A stretch of DNA of 64,000 bases from Chondromyces crocatus (lineage in GTDB: Bacteria > Myxococcota_A > Polyangia > Polyangiales > Polyangiaceae): positions 1,874,001 to 1,938,000 of the forward strand of contig NZ_CP012159.1 of assembly GCF_001189295.1 (NCBI RefSeq), given 5' to 3'. Positions 42,288 to 52,433 of the stretch are shown one piece after another. Each line of letters begins with the position of its first letter. Positions within the stretch are counted from its first letter, which is position 1. The notes under the pieces are model-generated. The model saw only the letters and a program-made list of their open reading frames with translations, made no database searches and was not told where the DNA came from. The translations under genes were made by a program, and so were the position numbers.

Positions 42288-43916
42288 TCAGTCCGCCATG
42301 CTGAGTCGCTCCCCCTCGTTTGGCAGCGTGTGAGAGAGACGCTGCCGTCCCAGGGCGGGCAAGGAAAGGACGAAGGTGCTGCCACGACCGTCTTCGGTGA
42401 TGGGGCTGCGCACCGAGACGCTGCCGCCGTGGCTCTCGGCGATGTGCTTGACCAGCGCAAGCCCGATCCCGCTTCCACGCGCGCGGTGCTCGGCGGCGCG
42501 GCGGCCCCGGACGAAGCGCTCGAAGATCTGCTCTCGCTCTTCGGGGTCGATCCCCGGGCCGCGATCGCTCACGCGGACCTCGATCTGGCCTGCCTCCGCT
42601 CTCGCGACCATGACGTCGACGCGCCCGCCTTCCCGGGCGTATTTCGTGGCGTTGTCGAGCAGGTTCATGATCGCCAGCTCCAGCGCGCCAGCGTCGAAGC
42701 GGGCCTCGAGGCCCTCGTCGTTCACTTCGAGGTGGGCCTCCATGCCCTCTCGCTCTGCCCGGTAACGGTACAGCTCGATGGCGCGCGCGGCGACCTCGCC
42801 GACGTCTCCTTCATTGAACTCGTACGCGGTCTTGCCCCCCTCGACCTTGGCGAAGTCGAGCACGTTCTCGATGAGCGCCGTGAGCCGCTCGCTCTCGCCG
42901 ACGATGATCTGCAGGTACTGGCGTCGCTTCTCGTCCGTGGGGACGCGGCCGCCGAGCAGGAGGTCGCCGAACATGCGGATGAGCGAGAGCGGTGTCTTCA
43001 GCTCGTGGGACACGTTGGCCACGAAATCGCTCTTCAGCACCGCGAGGCGGCGCTCCTTGACCGAGGCGAGCACGACGATGGCGATGCCCGCGAGGGCGAC
43101 GAGGCCGGCGATGCCGACCATGCCGATCTCGATCAGGCGCTGGCGCTCCACTTTCTGCCCGAGTTCCTCGGCAGTGGTGAGCGCAAGCTGGAGGCGCCAG
43201 TTGTAGAGGGTCGTCGGGAAGGGGCGACCGACGGTGAACTCGCCTTCCTTGATCGGCGGTCCGAACACGATGCGGCCGCTCTCGTCGATGACGTTCATGC
43301 GGCTGTTGCCGCGATCGAGGTCCCGGTAGAGGCGGGGGAGCACCTCGTGGACCAGCCTCGGCACGTCGTGCCAGGCGACGACGAGGTAGCGCTGTCCCTC
43401 GCGGCTCCGCTGCCAGTAGCTGAGCAAGAGGCTCTGCTCGCCGACGACGTGGTGCAGGTGCCGCAACTCCTCGACGGGGCCGTCGAAGTTGAGCTGGGGG
43501 AGGAGCCGGGTGACGAGGAGGCGTCGGATCGCGTCGTCCTCGCGCCCCGGGGTGCCGCGCGAGGTGAAGGAGAGGACCTCGCGCTCGGGGCTGTCGAGGT
43601 CCAGGACCAGGATGGCGCGCACCGTCGGCGTTTCGCGGGCGGCGGTGGGCAGCCAGCGCTGGGTGATCAGGGCCAGGTTGGCGACGTCGACGTGGGCGGC
43701 GACGACGTTGTCCTGCGCGATGATCAGTTTGTCGAGACGGTCGACGCGCTCGTCGGCGAGGGTGAGGGTGGCGTCGAAGACCGTCTGCTGTCGGGCTTTC
43801 TCGATCTGCAGGGTGGTGCGGAGGGCGATGCCTCCGAGCACCAGCACGGCGAGCACGATCGCCGGGACCAGCGCGAAGTAGAGCAACCGCTCCCGACCGA
43901 CGTGGGGCTCGCTCAT
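42288..43916 (-). CDS. Sensor histidine kinase (membrane, orphan)
   Basis: A 542-residue kinase: transmembrane segment at 12-33 (LLYFALVPAIVLAVLVLGGIAL), an extracytoplasmic sensor region of about 250 residues, a second transmembrane segment (IGMVGIAGLVALAGIAIVVLA), then HisKA with the H-box NVSHELKTPLSLIRMFGDLL and an HATPase domain (NLLDNATKYAREGG, DRGPGIDPEE, GSGIGLALVKHIAESHGG). The ligand is unknown. The gene follows the GAF-protein gene by three bases on the same strand and has no response regulator next to it. Confidence 0.92.
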   Translation of the reverse strand: MSEPHVGRERLLYFALVPAIVLAVLVLGGIALRTTLQIEKARQQTVFDATLTLADERVDRLDKLIIAQDNVVAAHVDVANLALITQRWLPTAARETPTVRAILVLDLDSPEREVLSFTSRGTPGREDDAIRRLLVTRLLPQLNFDGPVEELRHLHHVVGEQSLLLSYWQRSREGQRYLVVAWHDVPRLVHEVLPRLYRDLDRGNSRMNVIDESGRIVFGPPIKEGEFTVGRPFPTTLYNWRLQLALTTAEELGQKVERQRLIEIGMVGIAGLVALAGIAIVVLASVKERRLAVLKSDFVANVSHELKTPLSLIRMFGDLLLGGRVPTDEKRRQYLQIIVGESERLTALIENVLDFAKVEGGKTAYEFNEGDVGEVAARAIELYRYRAEREGMEAHLEVNDEGLEARFDAGALELAIMNLLDNATKYAREGGRVDVMVARAEAGQIEVRVSDRGPGIDPEEREQIFERFVRGRRAAEHRARGSGIGLALVKHIAESHGGSVSVRSPITEDGRGSTFVLSLPALGRQRLSHTLPNEGERLSMAD

Positions 43917-43919
43917 GGG

Positions 43920-45716
43920 TCAGCCGCCGCCTGGTGGTGGCTCCTGCAGCGCCAGCACGCCGTTCTGCACGATCCGGTCACGGTCGATGGGGGGCGCGTG
44001 CTCGCCGAGGAAGCCGGCGAGCTGCTCGGCGAGGTAGGTGAGCGCCTGGCCTTCGTCGTCGGTGAAGGGGTTTCCATCGAGGGGGTTGGCCAGCTCCAGC
44101 AAGCCGAGCCGGCGGCCGGAGGCTCCGAGGGCGGCACAGAGGACGCTCTTCGGGGTGATGCCGATGCGGCGCCACCGCGCATCCATCACCCGGGGGTCCG
44201 CGGCTGCATCGGGGATGACGAGGGCGGCGGACGCGTCGAAGGCCGCCTGGGCGAGCGGAGCCGTCGCCGGCTGGCTCGCGAGGAGGGCGCTCTTGCCTCC
44301 GGCCTGGCACACGACGACGAGTTCGCGTCGGGCCTCGTCCAGGAACGAGACCAGCCCGACCGCGCTCGGGATGCGGGTCTGGACCAGTTTGAGTACGAAG
44401 TCGGCGCCCTCGAGCGGATCGCTCATGAAGTGCAGATCGACGCAGGCGTCCGTGAGTTCGGGCTGGAGGTCGCGCCAGGGTCGCCGTGCGGGAGCTGCAG
44501 GGGGCGACGAAGATGATGCGGCCGCCGGGGGGGCGGGAGGAACAGCGGGGAGCACGGCGGCGGTCGTCTTTGCGGGGACGTCCGTGCGTGCGGGGGGCGT
44601 GTTGGGGGCCTGAGGAGCGCGGCGTGCTTCGGCACTCGGCTTCTCGGGGGTGGCGGAGTGGGGAGCACGTTCGCGGGAGGTCGCAGGTGCGGTCGCAGTT
44701 GGAGATGCGGTCGCGGTTGCTGCAGGTGCGGTCGCCGGCGCGGGAGAGGTCGAGTTCGCGGGCGACGGCTTGGGGTTGGACTTCGTGGCTGTCGAGGGAG
44801 AGGGCGAGCTGGTGATGGGGCGGGTGACGGCGGGCCGGTTGCTCAGGGGATAGGTCACCTCGACGCTTTCGGCGCGCCAGTCCTTCCAGGCCATGGTGAT
44901 CAGGGGGCGTCGGAGTGGGCGCCCCTTGAAGGTGTGATCGAAGACCGCGAGGCGGACCAGCCGGCCAGGGCGCACGCCCTCCATGGACTGCCGCATCTCG
45001 ACCATGCGCGCGTCCAGCAGCGCCTCTGCCCTGTCCTCCTGCGTGTTCCGCGCGACCGTGTAGACGACCTCGCGGTAGGTCAGGGGAATCTGCTCCGTCG
45101 GCGCTTGCTCTTGTCGAGACAGGATCTCGAACGAGGGAAGCTCGGGTCGGAGCGGGGCGTCGCCCTGCGCCGTGGTCGACGTCTGGAGGCCTGCGCTGGT
45201 CTTGCTCTGCCCGTCCTTGCTCTGTCCGTAGAGCAGGGTCGGCGTGCGGTCGCGCCCTCCTCGCGGCGTGGGAAGCCTGGGTGGGCTGGCTTCCGGGCGG
45301 GGGGCCGCGTCCCGGGGGCCGGACGTTGCTCCTTCCCTGGCCGCGTCGCTCGGCTGTCGTCTGGCACCTGCGCCGCTCCGTCGGGTGATCGAGGAAGAGG
45401 TGATGCCGGGAGGGGGAGGGACCGACGGCGCGCGAGGTGGCGCTGCCTGCTCGCTCTTCGCTGAAGTGGGCTCACCCTGGCCCGGAGAACCGTCCTCCGG
45501 AGCGTGGCGGATGAGGTACTTGAGCCGCGCGGCACCATCCGTCGCTCGGTAGCCGTCGTCGAGCAGCTCGATGGAGACGTTGCTCATCGAGCCGTCCTGA
45601 CCCGAGAGCGCCCGCGCTTGCTGCAGCGCGAGCTGCCACTGGTCCGCTTCGACGTGCAGACGCTTCGTCGGCTGCTGGCCCTGACCCGTCGGCGAGATCT
45701 CGACGTACCAACGCAT
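43920..45716 (-). CDS. Large low-complexity protein with C-terminal GAF domain
   Basis: A 598-residue cytoplasmic protein. An N-terminal small domain (MRWYVEISPTGQGQQPTKRL, residues 1-70) is followed by a Pro/Ser-rich linker, a middle beta domain (about 205-290, IPLTYREVVYTVAR, GRLVRLAVFDHTFKGRP), a second Thr/Ala/Pro-rich linker and a GAF domain (about 445-580: VGLVSFLDEARRELVVVCQAGG, LCAALGASGRRLGLLELANPLDG, FTDDEGQALTYLAEQLAGFL). The GAF domain may bind a small ligand or pass signals to the downstream histidine kinase, with which it is cotranscribed. Confidence 0.78.
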   Translation of the reverse strand: MRWYVEISPTGQGQQPTKRLHVEADQWQLALQQARALSGQDGSMSNVSIELLDDGYRATDGAARLKYLIRHAPEDGSPGQGEPTSAKSEQAAPPRAPSVPPPPGITSSSITRRSGAGARRQPSDAAREGATSGPRDAAPRPEASPPRLPTPRGGRDRTPTLLYGQSKDGQSKTSAGLQTSTTAQGDAPLRPELPSFEILSRQEQAPTEQIPLTYREVVYTVARNTQEDRAEALLDARMVEMRQSMEGVRPGRLVRLAVFDHTFKGRPLRRPLITMAWKDWRAESVEVTYPLSNRPAVTRPITSSPSPSTATKSNPKPSPANSTSPAPATAPAATATASPTATAPATSRERAPHSATPEKPSAEARRAPQAPNTPPARTDVPAKTTAAVLPAVPPAPPAAASSSSPPAAPARRPWRDLQPELTDACVDLHFMSDPLEGADFVLKLVQTRIPSAVGLVSFLDEARRELVVVCQAGGKSALLASQPATAPLAQAAFDASAALVIPDAAADPRVMDARWRRIGITPKSVLCAALGASGRRLGLLELANPLDGNPFTDDEGQALTYLAEQLAGFLGEHAPPIDRDRIVQNGVLALQEPPPGGG

Positions 45717-45883
45717 GGTGGTGGCGCCCCGGTCTGCGCTGGCGATGCCACGCCGGCGGCCACGCGGTGGCGCGGCCCGTCCTACTTACCCGAGCCCACG
45801 GATGGGGGTCAACGCGGGGCTCCCCGGCTGGTCGAGGCGCCTCGGGCCACGCCGCGCCGCCGCAGGTCGTGTAATAGAGCCGC

Positions 45884-48247
45884 GTGGTTCCCCCTCGCGA
45901 AGAGACAGAGGCCGCCGCGGAGGCGCCCGCCGGGCCGACCAGCTCTACCAGCGAGCATGCGCCGGTCGCGTCGGAGCCGCGCCCCTCCTCGGCCTCGGAG
46001 CCGCCGCTCTCCGAGCGCCGTGAGCGGCTCGTTGCCCTCGGAGCGCACCTCGAACCGACCGTCTACTTTCTCTGGGCGGGTGCCTGTGTGCTCTACGCCG
46101 CCGTGGCGTTCTATGGCGCGATGCACCGGCAGACGGGGGGCGTGTGGTCGGCGCCACTCGACGATGTGTTCATCCACTTCGACTACGCGCGCGCTGCGGC
46201 GCGTGGCTACCCCTTCCAGTGGACGGAGGGCAACGGGTTCTCGAGCGGCAACACGAGCCTCGCCTACCCGTTCGTGCTCGCGATCGGCTACCTGCTCGGC
46301 TTTCGTGGCCTCCTGCTGATGGAGTGGGCTGCGCTCCTGGCCTGCCTGTCCATCCTGGGTTTCTTGCTGGTGGGTGGCAGGATCCTGGAGCGCGTGGGGC
46401 CGTGGGCGAAGTACCTGCTCCCTCCGGTCGCGCTGGCGGTGGGGGCGCTGGACTGGTCGCTGTTCAGCGGGATGGAGAACGCTTTCCACCTTGCGGCGTG
46501 GGCGCTCGCGGCCAGCACCGCCTTCAACCTGGTCGATGCTGCCGAGGGGGGAGCGCCGCCGCAGCGCATCGCGCGCCTGGGGTGGATGGCGGGAGCGGCC
46601 GGTGCGCTGCTGTTCGCGACGCGGCCCGAGTCGGTGGTGTGCGTGGCGTCGTTCGGGACCTGTGCGGCCATCGCCGTCCTCCGCAGCAAGACGGTGCTGC
46701 GCGCGCCGGGTCGCGCCGCCGTCGCGACGCTGCTCCGGGTGGGCATCCCAGGGGGGCTCGTGCTCGTCGCCCAGTCGATCGCGAACCGGGTGTTCACGGG
46801 CGAGTGGTCGGCGAACGGGGCCATCGCCAAGCTGGCGCTCAACAATCCCTACATGACGGCCGATGAGAAGTGGGACACGTACGTGTCGCTGCTCCAGTAC
46901 GTGGTCGTCCGCAACACCGAGCATCACTTCTCGGACGTGCGCCCCTGGGGGTGGATCGTCCTCGTGCTGGCGCTCGTCCCGTTCGCTTCCAGAGCGACGC
47001 GCCGGTATGCGGTGCTCCTCTGGGTGCAGATCGTCGGCTGGCTCTTGCTCGTCTCCCTGAACGGGCAGGTCCGCTGGCAGAACGAGCGCTACACCATGCC
47101 GGCCGTCGCCTGGCTCCTCGTGCTCGTCGCGACGGGGCTCGCGCTGATCGTCAGCCGCACCTGGGGGCGCCGCGAGCCGGTGTCCTGGCGCGCGACCAGC
47201 AAGGCCGCCCGCGTGGCCTGGGGCGTCCGGGTTGCCTTCGGGGTGACCCTCGCCGGGATGCTGTGGCTCCACCAGCTCCCGCGCATGCGGGATCAGATCT
47301 GGTTCTTCGCCCGGGCCAGCCGCAACATCCGCGACCAGCACCTCGTCGCAGGCTCGATCCTGAAGGAGATGAACGTCCGCCGCATCCTCGTCGGCGACGC
47401 CGGGGGGCTCATCTACGCGGCGGATCGGCCCGGGCTCGATCTGATCGGACTGGGGGGCTACCACGACCTGCCGTTCGCGCGCGCCGGGATCCATGGGCTC
47501 GGCGCGTCGCTGGAGCTGCTGGAGCGCATCGCACCCGGGGACCGCCCCGATGTCATGGCGATCTACCCGACCTGGTGGGGCAACCTCCCCGCAATCTTCG
47601 GCAAGCGGCTGATCGGCGTCCCCGTGATCGGCAATGTCATCTGCGGCGGGGCCGAGAAGGTCATCTACCGCGCGGACTGGAGCCCTCTCGAGCAGCGCGC
47701 CGTCCCGTTCTCCTTGAGGAAAGGCGAGCGGATCGTGGACGAACTCGACGTCGCCGATCTGATGAGCGAGCGCGCGCACGGCTACCAGCACCCACGTCCT
47801 CAGGGGGGCTTCGTGGCGTTCAATGTGTTGCCGGAGCCTCTCCCGGGTGGGAGCGACCGGTTCGACGCAGGCCGCGTCATCCATGGCGGTCGCAGCGAGT
47901 CGGCGAAGATGCGGGCGCCAGCCGGGGCAGGGCGGCTCGTGGCCCGCACGGTCACGCCGAAGCCGGTGACCGTCGAGGTGCGTGAGGGCGCTCGGGTGCT
48001 GGGTGTGCTCACCTTCGCCGGCAAGCAGGGGTGGTCCGAGGCGAGTCTGGACCTCCCGACCGGACTTCCGGAGACGCTGGCCCTCACGCTCACGCCCGTC
48101 GACGGGGAGTGGGTCGACCACCACGTCTGGATCCTGGAGGGGGGGGTCGATGAGGCCTCACCGCGAGAAGGGATCGACTCGAAAGGCGCGAAGGGCGCCA
48201 ACGAAGAGCCGCGGCGCGAGCGCGTCGAGGCGCAGCCCGGACGCTGA
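45884..48247 (+). CDS. GT-C-like polytopic membrane glycosyltransferase, first of a pair
   Basis: A 787-residue protein with about ten transmembrane segments. The first extracytoplasmic loop holds LDDVFIHFDYARAAARGYPF followed by EGNGFSSGNTS, the DD-loop and context seen in GT-C transferases using polyprenyl-phosphate sugars. The C-terminal 250 residues are extracytoplasmic and beta-rich (VIYRADWSPLEQRAVPF, VVARTVTPKPVTVEV), ending in an Arg/Glu-rich tail. It likely glycosylates an envelope polymer or protein from the periplasmic side. The start is GTG at 45884. The next gene, of similar architecture, begins two bases after its stop. Confidence 0.72.
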   Translation: MVPPREETEAAAEAPAGPTSSTSEHAPVASEPRPSSASEPPLSERRERLVALGAHLEPTVYFLWAGACVLYAAVAFYGAMHRQTGGVWSAPLDDVFIHFDYARAAARGYPFQWTEGNGFSSGNTSLAYPFVLAIGYLLGFRGLLLMEWAALLACLSILGFLLVGGRILERVGPWAKYLLPPVALAVGALDWSLFSGMENAFHLAAWALAASTAFNLVDAAEGGAPPQRIARLGWMAGAAGALLFATRPESVVCVASFGTCAAIAVLRSKTVLRAPGRAAVATLLRVGIPGGLVLVAQSIANRVFTGEWSANGAIAKLALNNPYMTADEKWDTYVSLLQYVVVRNTEHHFSDVRPWGWIVLVLALVPFASRATRRYAVLLWVQIVGWLLLVSLNGQVRWQNERYTMPAVAWLLVLVATGLALIVSRTWGRREPVSWRATSKAARVAWGVRVAFGVTLAGMLWLHQLPRMRDQIWFFARASRNIRDQHLVAGSILKEMNVRRILVGDAGGLIYAADRPGLDLIGLGGYHDLPFARAGIHGLGASLELLERIAPGDRPDVMAIYPTWWGNLPAIFGKRLIGVPVIGNVICGGAEKVIYRADWSPLEQRAVPFSLRKGERIVDELDVADLMSERAHGYQHPRPQGGFVAFNVLPEPLPGGSDRFDAGRVIHGGRSESAKMRAPAGAGRLVARTVTPKPVTVEVREGARVLGVLTFAGKQGWSEASLDLPTGLPETLALTLTPVDGEWVDHHVWILEGGVDEASPREGIDSKGAKGANEEPRRERVEAQPGR

Positions 48248-48249
48248 CC

Positions 48250-50718
48250 GTGCACTTCGGCCTGCCGCGGGACGTCGCCCCGTGGATCTGCCTCGGTCTG
48301 GCTGCCCTCCTGGTGAGCATCCTCGCGCTGACCGCGCGCATGCGGCGGCGCAGGGCCCCAGCGATCTCCGTCGCCGGGCCGAGCGCACCTCGCCCCCTCT
48401 CACGACGCGCCTCTCGGCTCTTTCTCGGCGCTGCAGCGTTCTCGGCCGCCGCGTTGTCGGTCGCGTACGAGCCGACGTACCTCCGCGGTGGTCCCCGCAT
48501 CATCGATGCCACCAGCTACTGGCTGGAGGCGCGCGCCATGGCGCGTGGGCACCTGTCCTGGCCGGTGGAGGAGCCTGTCGCATCCACGCTCGGCCGCTTC
48601 CTGGTGCGTGGCGACAGGCTGCCTCCCACCACGCATCCGGTGACATCCGGAGCGCAAATGGGAAGCGAGGACGCCACCCCTGCGCCCGCCGCGCCGACGG
48701 TGCCCACGCGGGTGGCCGTGATCTTCCCTCCCGGTTACCCAGCGGTCCTGGCCCTCGGCTTCGTCCTGGGCCTCCCGGGACTCGTCGGGCCTCTCCTCGC
48801 CGCCGCGCTGGTCATCGTCACGTGGGATCTCGCGGCGCGCCTTTTCCCCGACAGGAAGGGCGGCGTCCCGCTGGTCCCCGCGCTCGCCGCGCTCTTCTCG
48901 GTCACCTGCGCCGCGCTTCGCTACCACACGGCCGACACCATGTCGCACGGGCTTGCCGCCCTGTGCTTCGCTGGCGCGCTCACCTGCTCGTTGCGCGCTC
49001 TGGCGTCCCCTGGCTCTCCTCTCCCGGCAGCGCTGCTCTCTGGATTCTTTGCTGGCTGGCTCGCTGCGACGCGACCACCGAGTGCGCTCGCCCTCGCCGT
49101 CACCTTGCTTTGCCTGATGGTCTCCCGGTTTCGTGCGGCGCCCGGGGAGGGACACCGTAACTCGTCGCGGCTGGTGCTCGTGACACTGCTCGGCGCCTTG
49201 CCCGGCTTGCTTCTCCTCTGCGCCCACCAGCGCGCGGCCACGGGGAGCTGGGCGTCCTCGCAGTCCCTTTACTACGCCGTGTCCGACGGCCCACCGGGCT
49301 GCTTTCGCTATGGCTTTGGCGTTGGTATCGGCTGCCTCGGCGAGCATGGCGACTTCGTCCGCCACAACCTCGCGCGCGGTTACGACGCCCTCGCCGTGGC
49401 GGGCACGACGCTGCGTCGGCTGAAGATGCACCTCGTGGATCCGCTCAACGCCGAGCCGCTCGCCGCGCTCGTGGTGGCCGGCGCCTTCGTCGTGTGGCGC
49501 ACGCCGGGCGCGCGCTTCTTGCTCCTGGCGCTCTTGGCGCAGCTCGCCGCGTATGCGCCGTTCTACTTCGACGGCAACTACCCGGCAGGAGGTGCTCGCT
49601 TCTACGCGGACGTCCTTCCGCTGGAGCACGTGCTCGCCGCGGCGGCCCTCGCGGCCTGGGTGGACCGTGCTCCGCGTTCCACACCTCGACTCTCGCGCTT
49701 CTTCGGGCTCTCACGTCCTCTCGCGCCGCTCGCGCTCGGCGTGGCGCTCCCGCTCTCCGGGTTTGCGTTTCGCGGTGGCTTCGACCATGCGCAGCTCCGT
49801 GATCGGGATGGCGGACTTCCCATGTTCGATCCTGCCGTCCTCTCCGGGAACGGCATCACCCGGGGGCTCGTCTTCGTCGACACGGATCACGGCTTCAACC
49901 TCGGCCACGATCCCGCCCGAGAGGCGCCGCTGCAGGTCCTCCGCTTCCGGGGGGACGCGCTCGACGCCATGGCCTGGGAGGCGCACGGGCGCCCGCCTGC
50001 CTACCGGTATCACTTCCGCGGTTTGCCTTCCCCGACGCACGCGCCACGCACCGCGCCTCCCTGGCTGCCGCTCTCCCATGACCCGGCCGCGGAGGCTGCG
50101 CAGAGTGCTTCGGAGTTGCTCTCTGTTGCCTGGATCGAGCCCCTCTCGTTCGAACCGATCGGAGATGGCGAGAAGCCCGCCATCATCGAAGGCGAGTCGC
50201 TCTGGCCACCGCGTGATCAGCGGCTCGCCTGGGCGCTTCCGGAGCATGCGGCGGGCACCTGCGCCTCGGCAGGCCGCTGGCTCGTCGTCCGCTCCGTCAG
50301 CGAGGTGGGCCCTCCCGAGGACGTCGCCGCGCACGATGACTCCGAGCGTGATGTCCTGGCGCCGAGCGCCACCGACGCCGCGGCCCGTCTCGTTCGCGTC
50401 GCTCTCCCCACCCCCTGGCTGCGAGGTGCTTTCGTCGCGCCCAGGATCGCCATCGAGGGCGCGGATCCTGCTGTCGTTCGCCTCCTCGTCGACGGCGTGG
50501 TGCATCACGAGTGGCGCTGGCGAGCCCCCGAGAGTGCTTCATCCGACGAGGGGTCTCGCATCCACTGCGCCTGGCTCGACGCTCAGCCCGTGGCAGAAGA
50601 CGCCGCGGAGGTCGAGCTGGCCCTCGTTCCACCGGGCGGGGCTCCCGCCGTCTTCGCCCTCGATGCGGTCCGGATCGCCGGCGCGAAACCGGTTGACCGA
50701 GACGGCCGTAACAGGTGA
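48250..50718 (+). CDS. GT-C-like polytopic membrane protein, second of a pair
   Basis: An 822-residue membrane protein with about ten hydrophobic segments (WICLGLAALLVSILALTA, LLAAALVIVTW, LVLVTLLGALPGLLLLCA and others). The first large loop carries RIIDATSYWLEARAMARGHL and VIFPPGYPAVLALGF, as in GT-C and related mannosyltransferases. The C-terminal 280 residues are extracytoplasmic, with a terminal jelly-roll-like module (LLVDGVVHHEWRW, ALDAVRIAG). It starts at GTG 48250 and is cotranscribed with the previous gene; both probably act on the same surface glycan. Confidence 0.7.
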   Translation: MHFGLPRDVAPWICLGLAALLVSILALTARMRRRRAPAISVAGPSAPRPLSRRASRLFLGAAAFSAAALSVAYEPTYLRGGPRIIDATSYWLEARAMARGHLSWPVEEPVASTLGRFLVRGDRLPPTTHPVTSGAQMGSEDATPAPAAPTVPTRVAVIFPPGYPAVLALGFVLGLPGLVGPLLAAALVIVTWDLAARLFPDRKGGVPLVPALAALFSVTCAALRYHTADTMSHGLAALCFAGALTCSLRALASPGSPLPAALLSGFFAGWLAATRPPSALALAVTLLCLMVSRFRAAPGEGHRNSSRLVLVTLLGALPGLLLLCAHQRAATGSWASSQSLYYAVSDGPPGCFRYGFGVGIGCLGEHGDFVRHNLARGYDALAVAGTTLRRLKMHLVDPLNAEPLAALVVAGAFVVWRTPGARFLLLALLAQLAAYAPFYFDGNYPAGGARFYADVLPLEHVLAAAALAAWVDRAPRSTPRLSRFFGLSRPLAPLALGVALPLSGFAFRGGFDHAQLRDRDGGLPMFDPAVLSGNGITRGLVFVDTDHGFNLGHDPAREAPLQVLRFRGDALDAMAWEAHGRPPAYRYHFRGLPSPTHAPRTAPPWLPLSHDPAAEAAQSASELLSVAWIEPLSFEPIGDGEKPAIIEGESLWPPRDQRLAWALPEHAAGTCASAGRWLVVRSVSEVGPPEDVAAHDDSERDVLAPSATDAAARLVRVALPTPWLRGAFVAPRIAIEGADPAVVRLLVDGVVHHEWRWRAPESASSDEGSRIHCAWLDAQPVAEDAAEVELALVPPGGAPAVFALDAVRIAGAKPVDRDGRNR

Positions 50719-50805
50719 GCATTGCAGGAGTTTCCGGTGCCGGACGGTCGTTGGATCGAGACCCGACGTCTCCGTGGGTGCCAGCGAAGGGTGGGGTGAC
50801 GCACC

Positions 50806-51162
<357 letters not shown>

Positions 51163-51203
51163 CGTCCCCGCCAAGGGCGGCCTGTGCTACGCACCGCGGC
51201 GCG

Positions 51204-52433
51204 ATGATCCCCGCAGAACGCCAGATGGACATCCTGTGCCGCGGGGTGGTCGACCTCCACGTGCGCGCCGAGCTCGAAGAGCGCCTGCGTGAAGGCCGTC
51301 CCCTCCGGGTGAAGGCCGGCTTCGATCCCACCCGCCCCGATCTGCACCTCGGCCACACCGTGCTGATGCAGAAGATGCGGCAGTTCCAGGAGCTGGGGCA
51401 CCACATCATCTTCATCGTCGGTGACCTCACGGCGATGGTCGGTGACCCGACGGGCAAGAGCGAGTCGCGCCCTCGGCTCACCCGGGAAGAGGTCATGGCC
51501 GCCGCGGAGACCTACAAGGCGCAGGCCTTCAAGGTCCTCGACCAGTCGAAGACCGAGGTCCGCTACAACTCCGAGTGGCTCGACGAGCTGGGCACCGTCG
51601 GCATGGTCGAGCTGGGCGCCAAGTACACCGTCGCCCGCATGCTGGAGCGCGACGACTTCTCGAAGCGCTACCAGGCGCAGCGCCCGATCCACGTGCACGA
51701 GTTCCTCTATCCCTTGCTCCAGGGCTACGACTCGGTCGCCATCGATTCGGACATCGAGCTCGGCGGCACCGACCAGCTCTTCAACCTCCTCGTGGGCCGC
51801 GACCTGATGCTTCGCCATGGCAAGCGGCCGCAGATGGTGATGACCACCCCCATCCTCGAGGGGACGGACGCCCGCCTGGTCGAAGGCAAGATCACGGGCA
51901 TCAAGATGTCGAAGAGCGCGGGGAACTATGTCGGCATCAGCGAGCCGCCCTTCGAGATGCTCCAGAAGCTCATGCTCATCGATGACCTGGTCATCTGGCG
52001 GTTCATGGAGCTGCTCTCCTCGCGTTCGAACGAGGACATCGTGGCGCTGCGTGAGGCAGTGCAGCGTGGCGAGCAGAGCGTCATCGCCGTGAAGGAGGCG
52101 TTCGCCGAGGAGATCGTCACCCGCTTCCACGACGCCGAGGCTGCCCGCGCCGCGCTCGAACGGCGCCGCAGCGTGGCCGCCGGCGGGCTGCCCGAGAACA
52201 TCGACGAGATCCACGTGGAGAGCCCGCAGGACACGATCCTCATCGGAAAAGCTCTCTCCCTCGCCAAGCTTGCGCCCTCCACCTCGGAGGCGATGCGCCT
52301 GGTGAAGGGCGGGGCGGTGCACGTGGATGGTCAGGTCATCAAGGACGAGCGTCACGTCCTGGCCAAGGGGAAGCGCTACCTGATCCGCGTCGGTTCCAAG
52401 AACCGTCGCTTCGCGAACCTCATCATTGACTGA
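51204..52433 (+). CDS. tyrS: Tyrosine--tRNA ligase
   Basis: A 409-residue TyrRS of the second bacterial type (TyrZ-like): DLHLGHTVLMQKMRQ (HIGH), GDPTGKSESRP, GGTDQLFNLLVGRDL, the long activation loop with KMSKSAGN, and a C-terminal S4 RNA-binding domain (SEAMRLVKGGAVHVDGQVI). It charges tRNA-Tyr. It lies 41 bases after the HU gene and overlaps the next lipoprotein gene's TTG start by 8 bases. Confidence 0.96.
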   Translation: MIPAERQMDILCRGVVDLHVRAELEERLREGRPLRVKAGFDPTRPDLHLGHTVLMQKMRQFQELGHHIIFIVGDLTAMVGDPTGKSESRPRLTREEVMAAAETYKAQAFKVLDQSKTEVRYNSEWLDELGTVGMVELGAKYTVARMLERDDFSKRYQAQRPIHVHEFLYPLLQGYDSVAIDSDIELGGTDQLFNLLVGRDLMLRHGKRPQMVMTTPILEGTDARLVEGKITGIKMSKSAGNYVGISEPPFEMLQKLMLIDDLVIWRFMELLSSRSNEDIVALREAVQRGEQSVIAVKEAFAEEIVTRFHDAEAARAALERRRSVAAGGLPENIDEIHVESPQDTILIGKALSLAKLAPSTSEAMRLVKGGAVHVDGQVIKDERHVLAKGKRYLIRVGSKNRRFANLIID

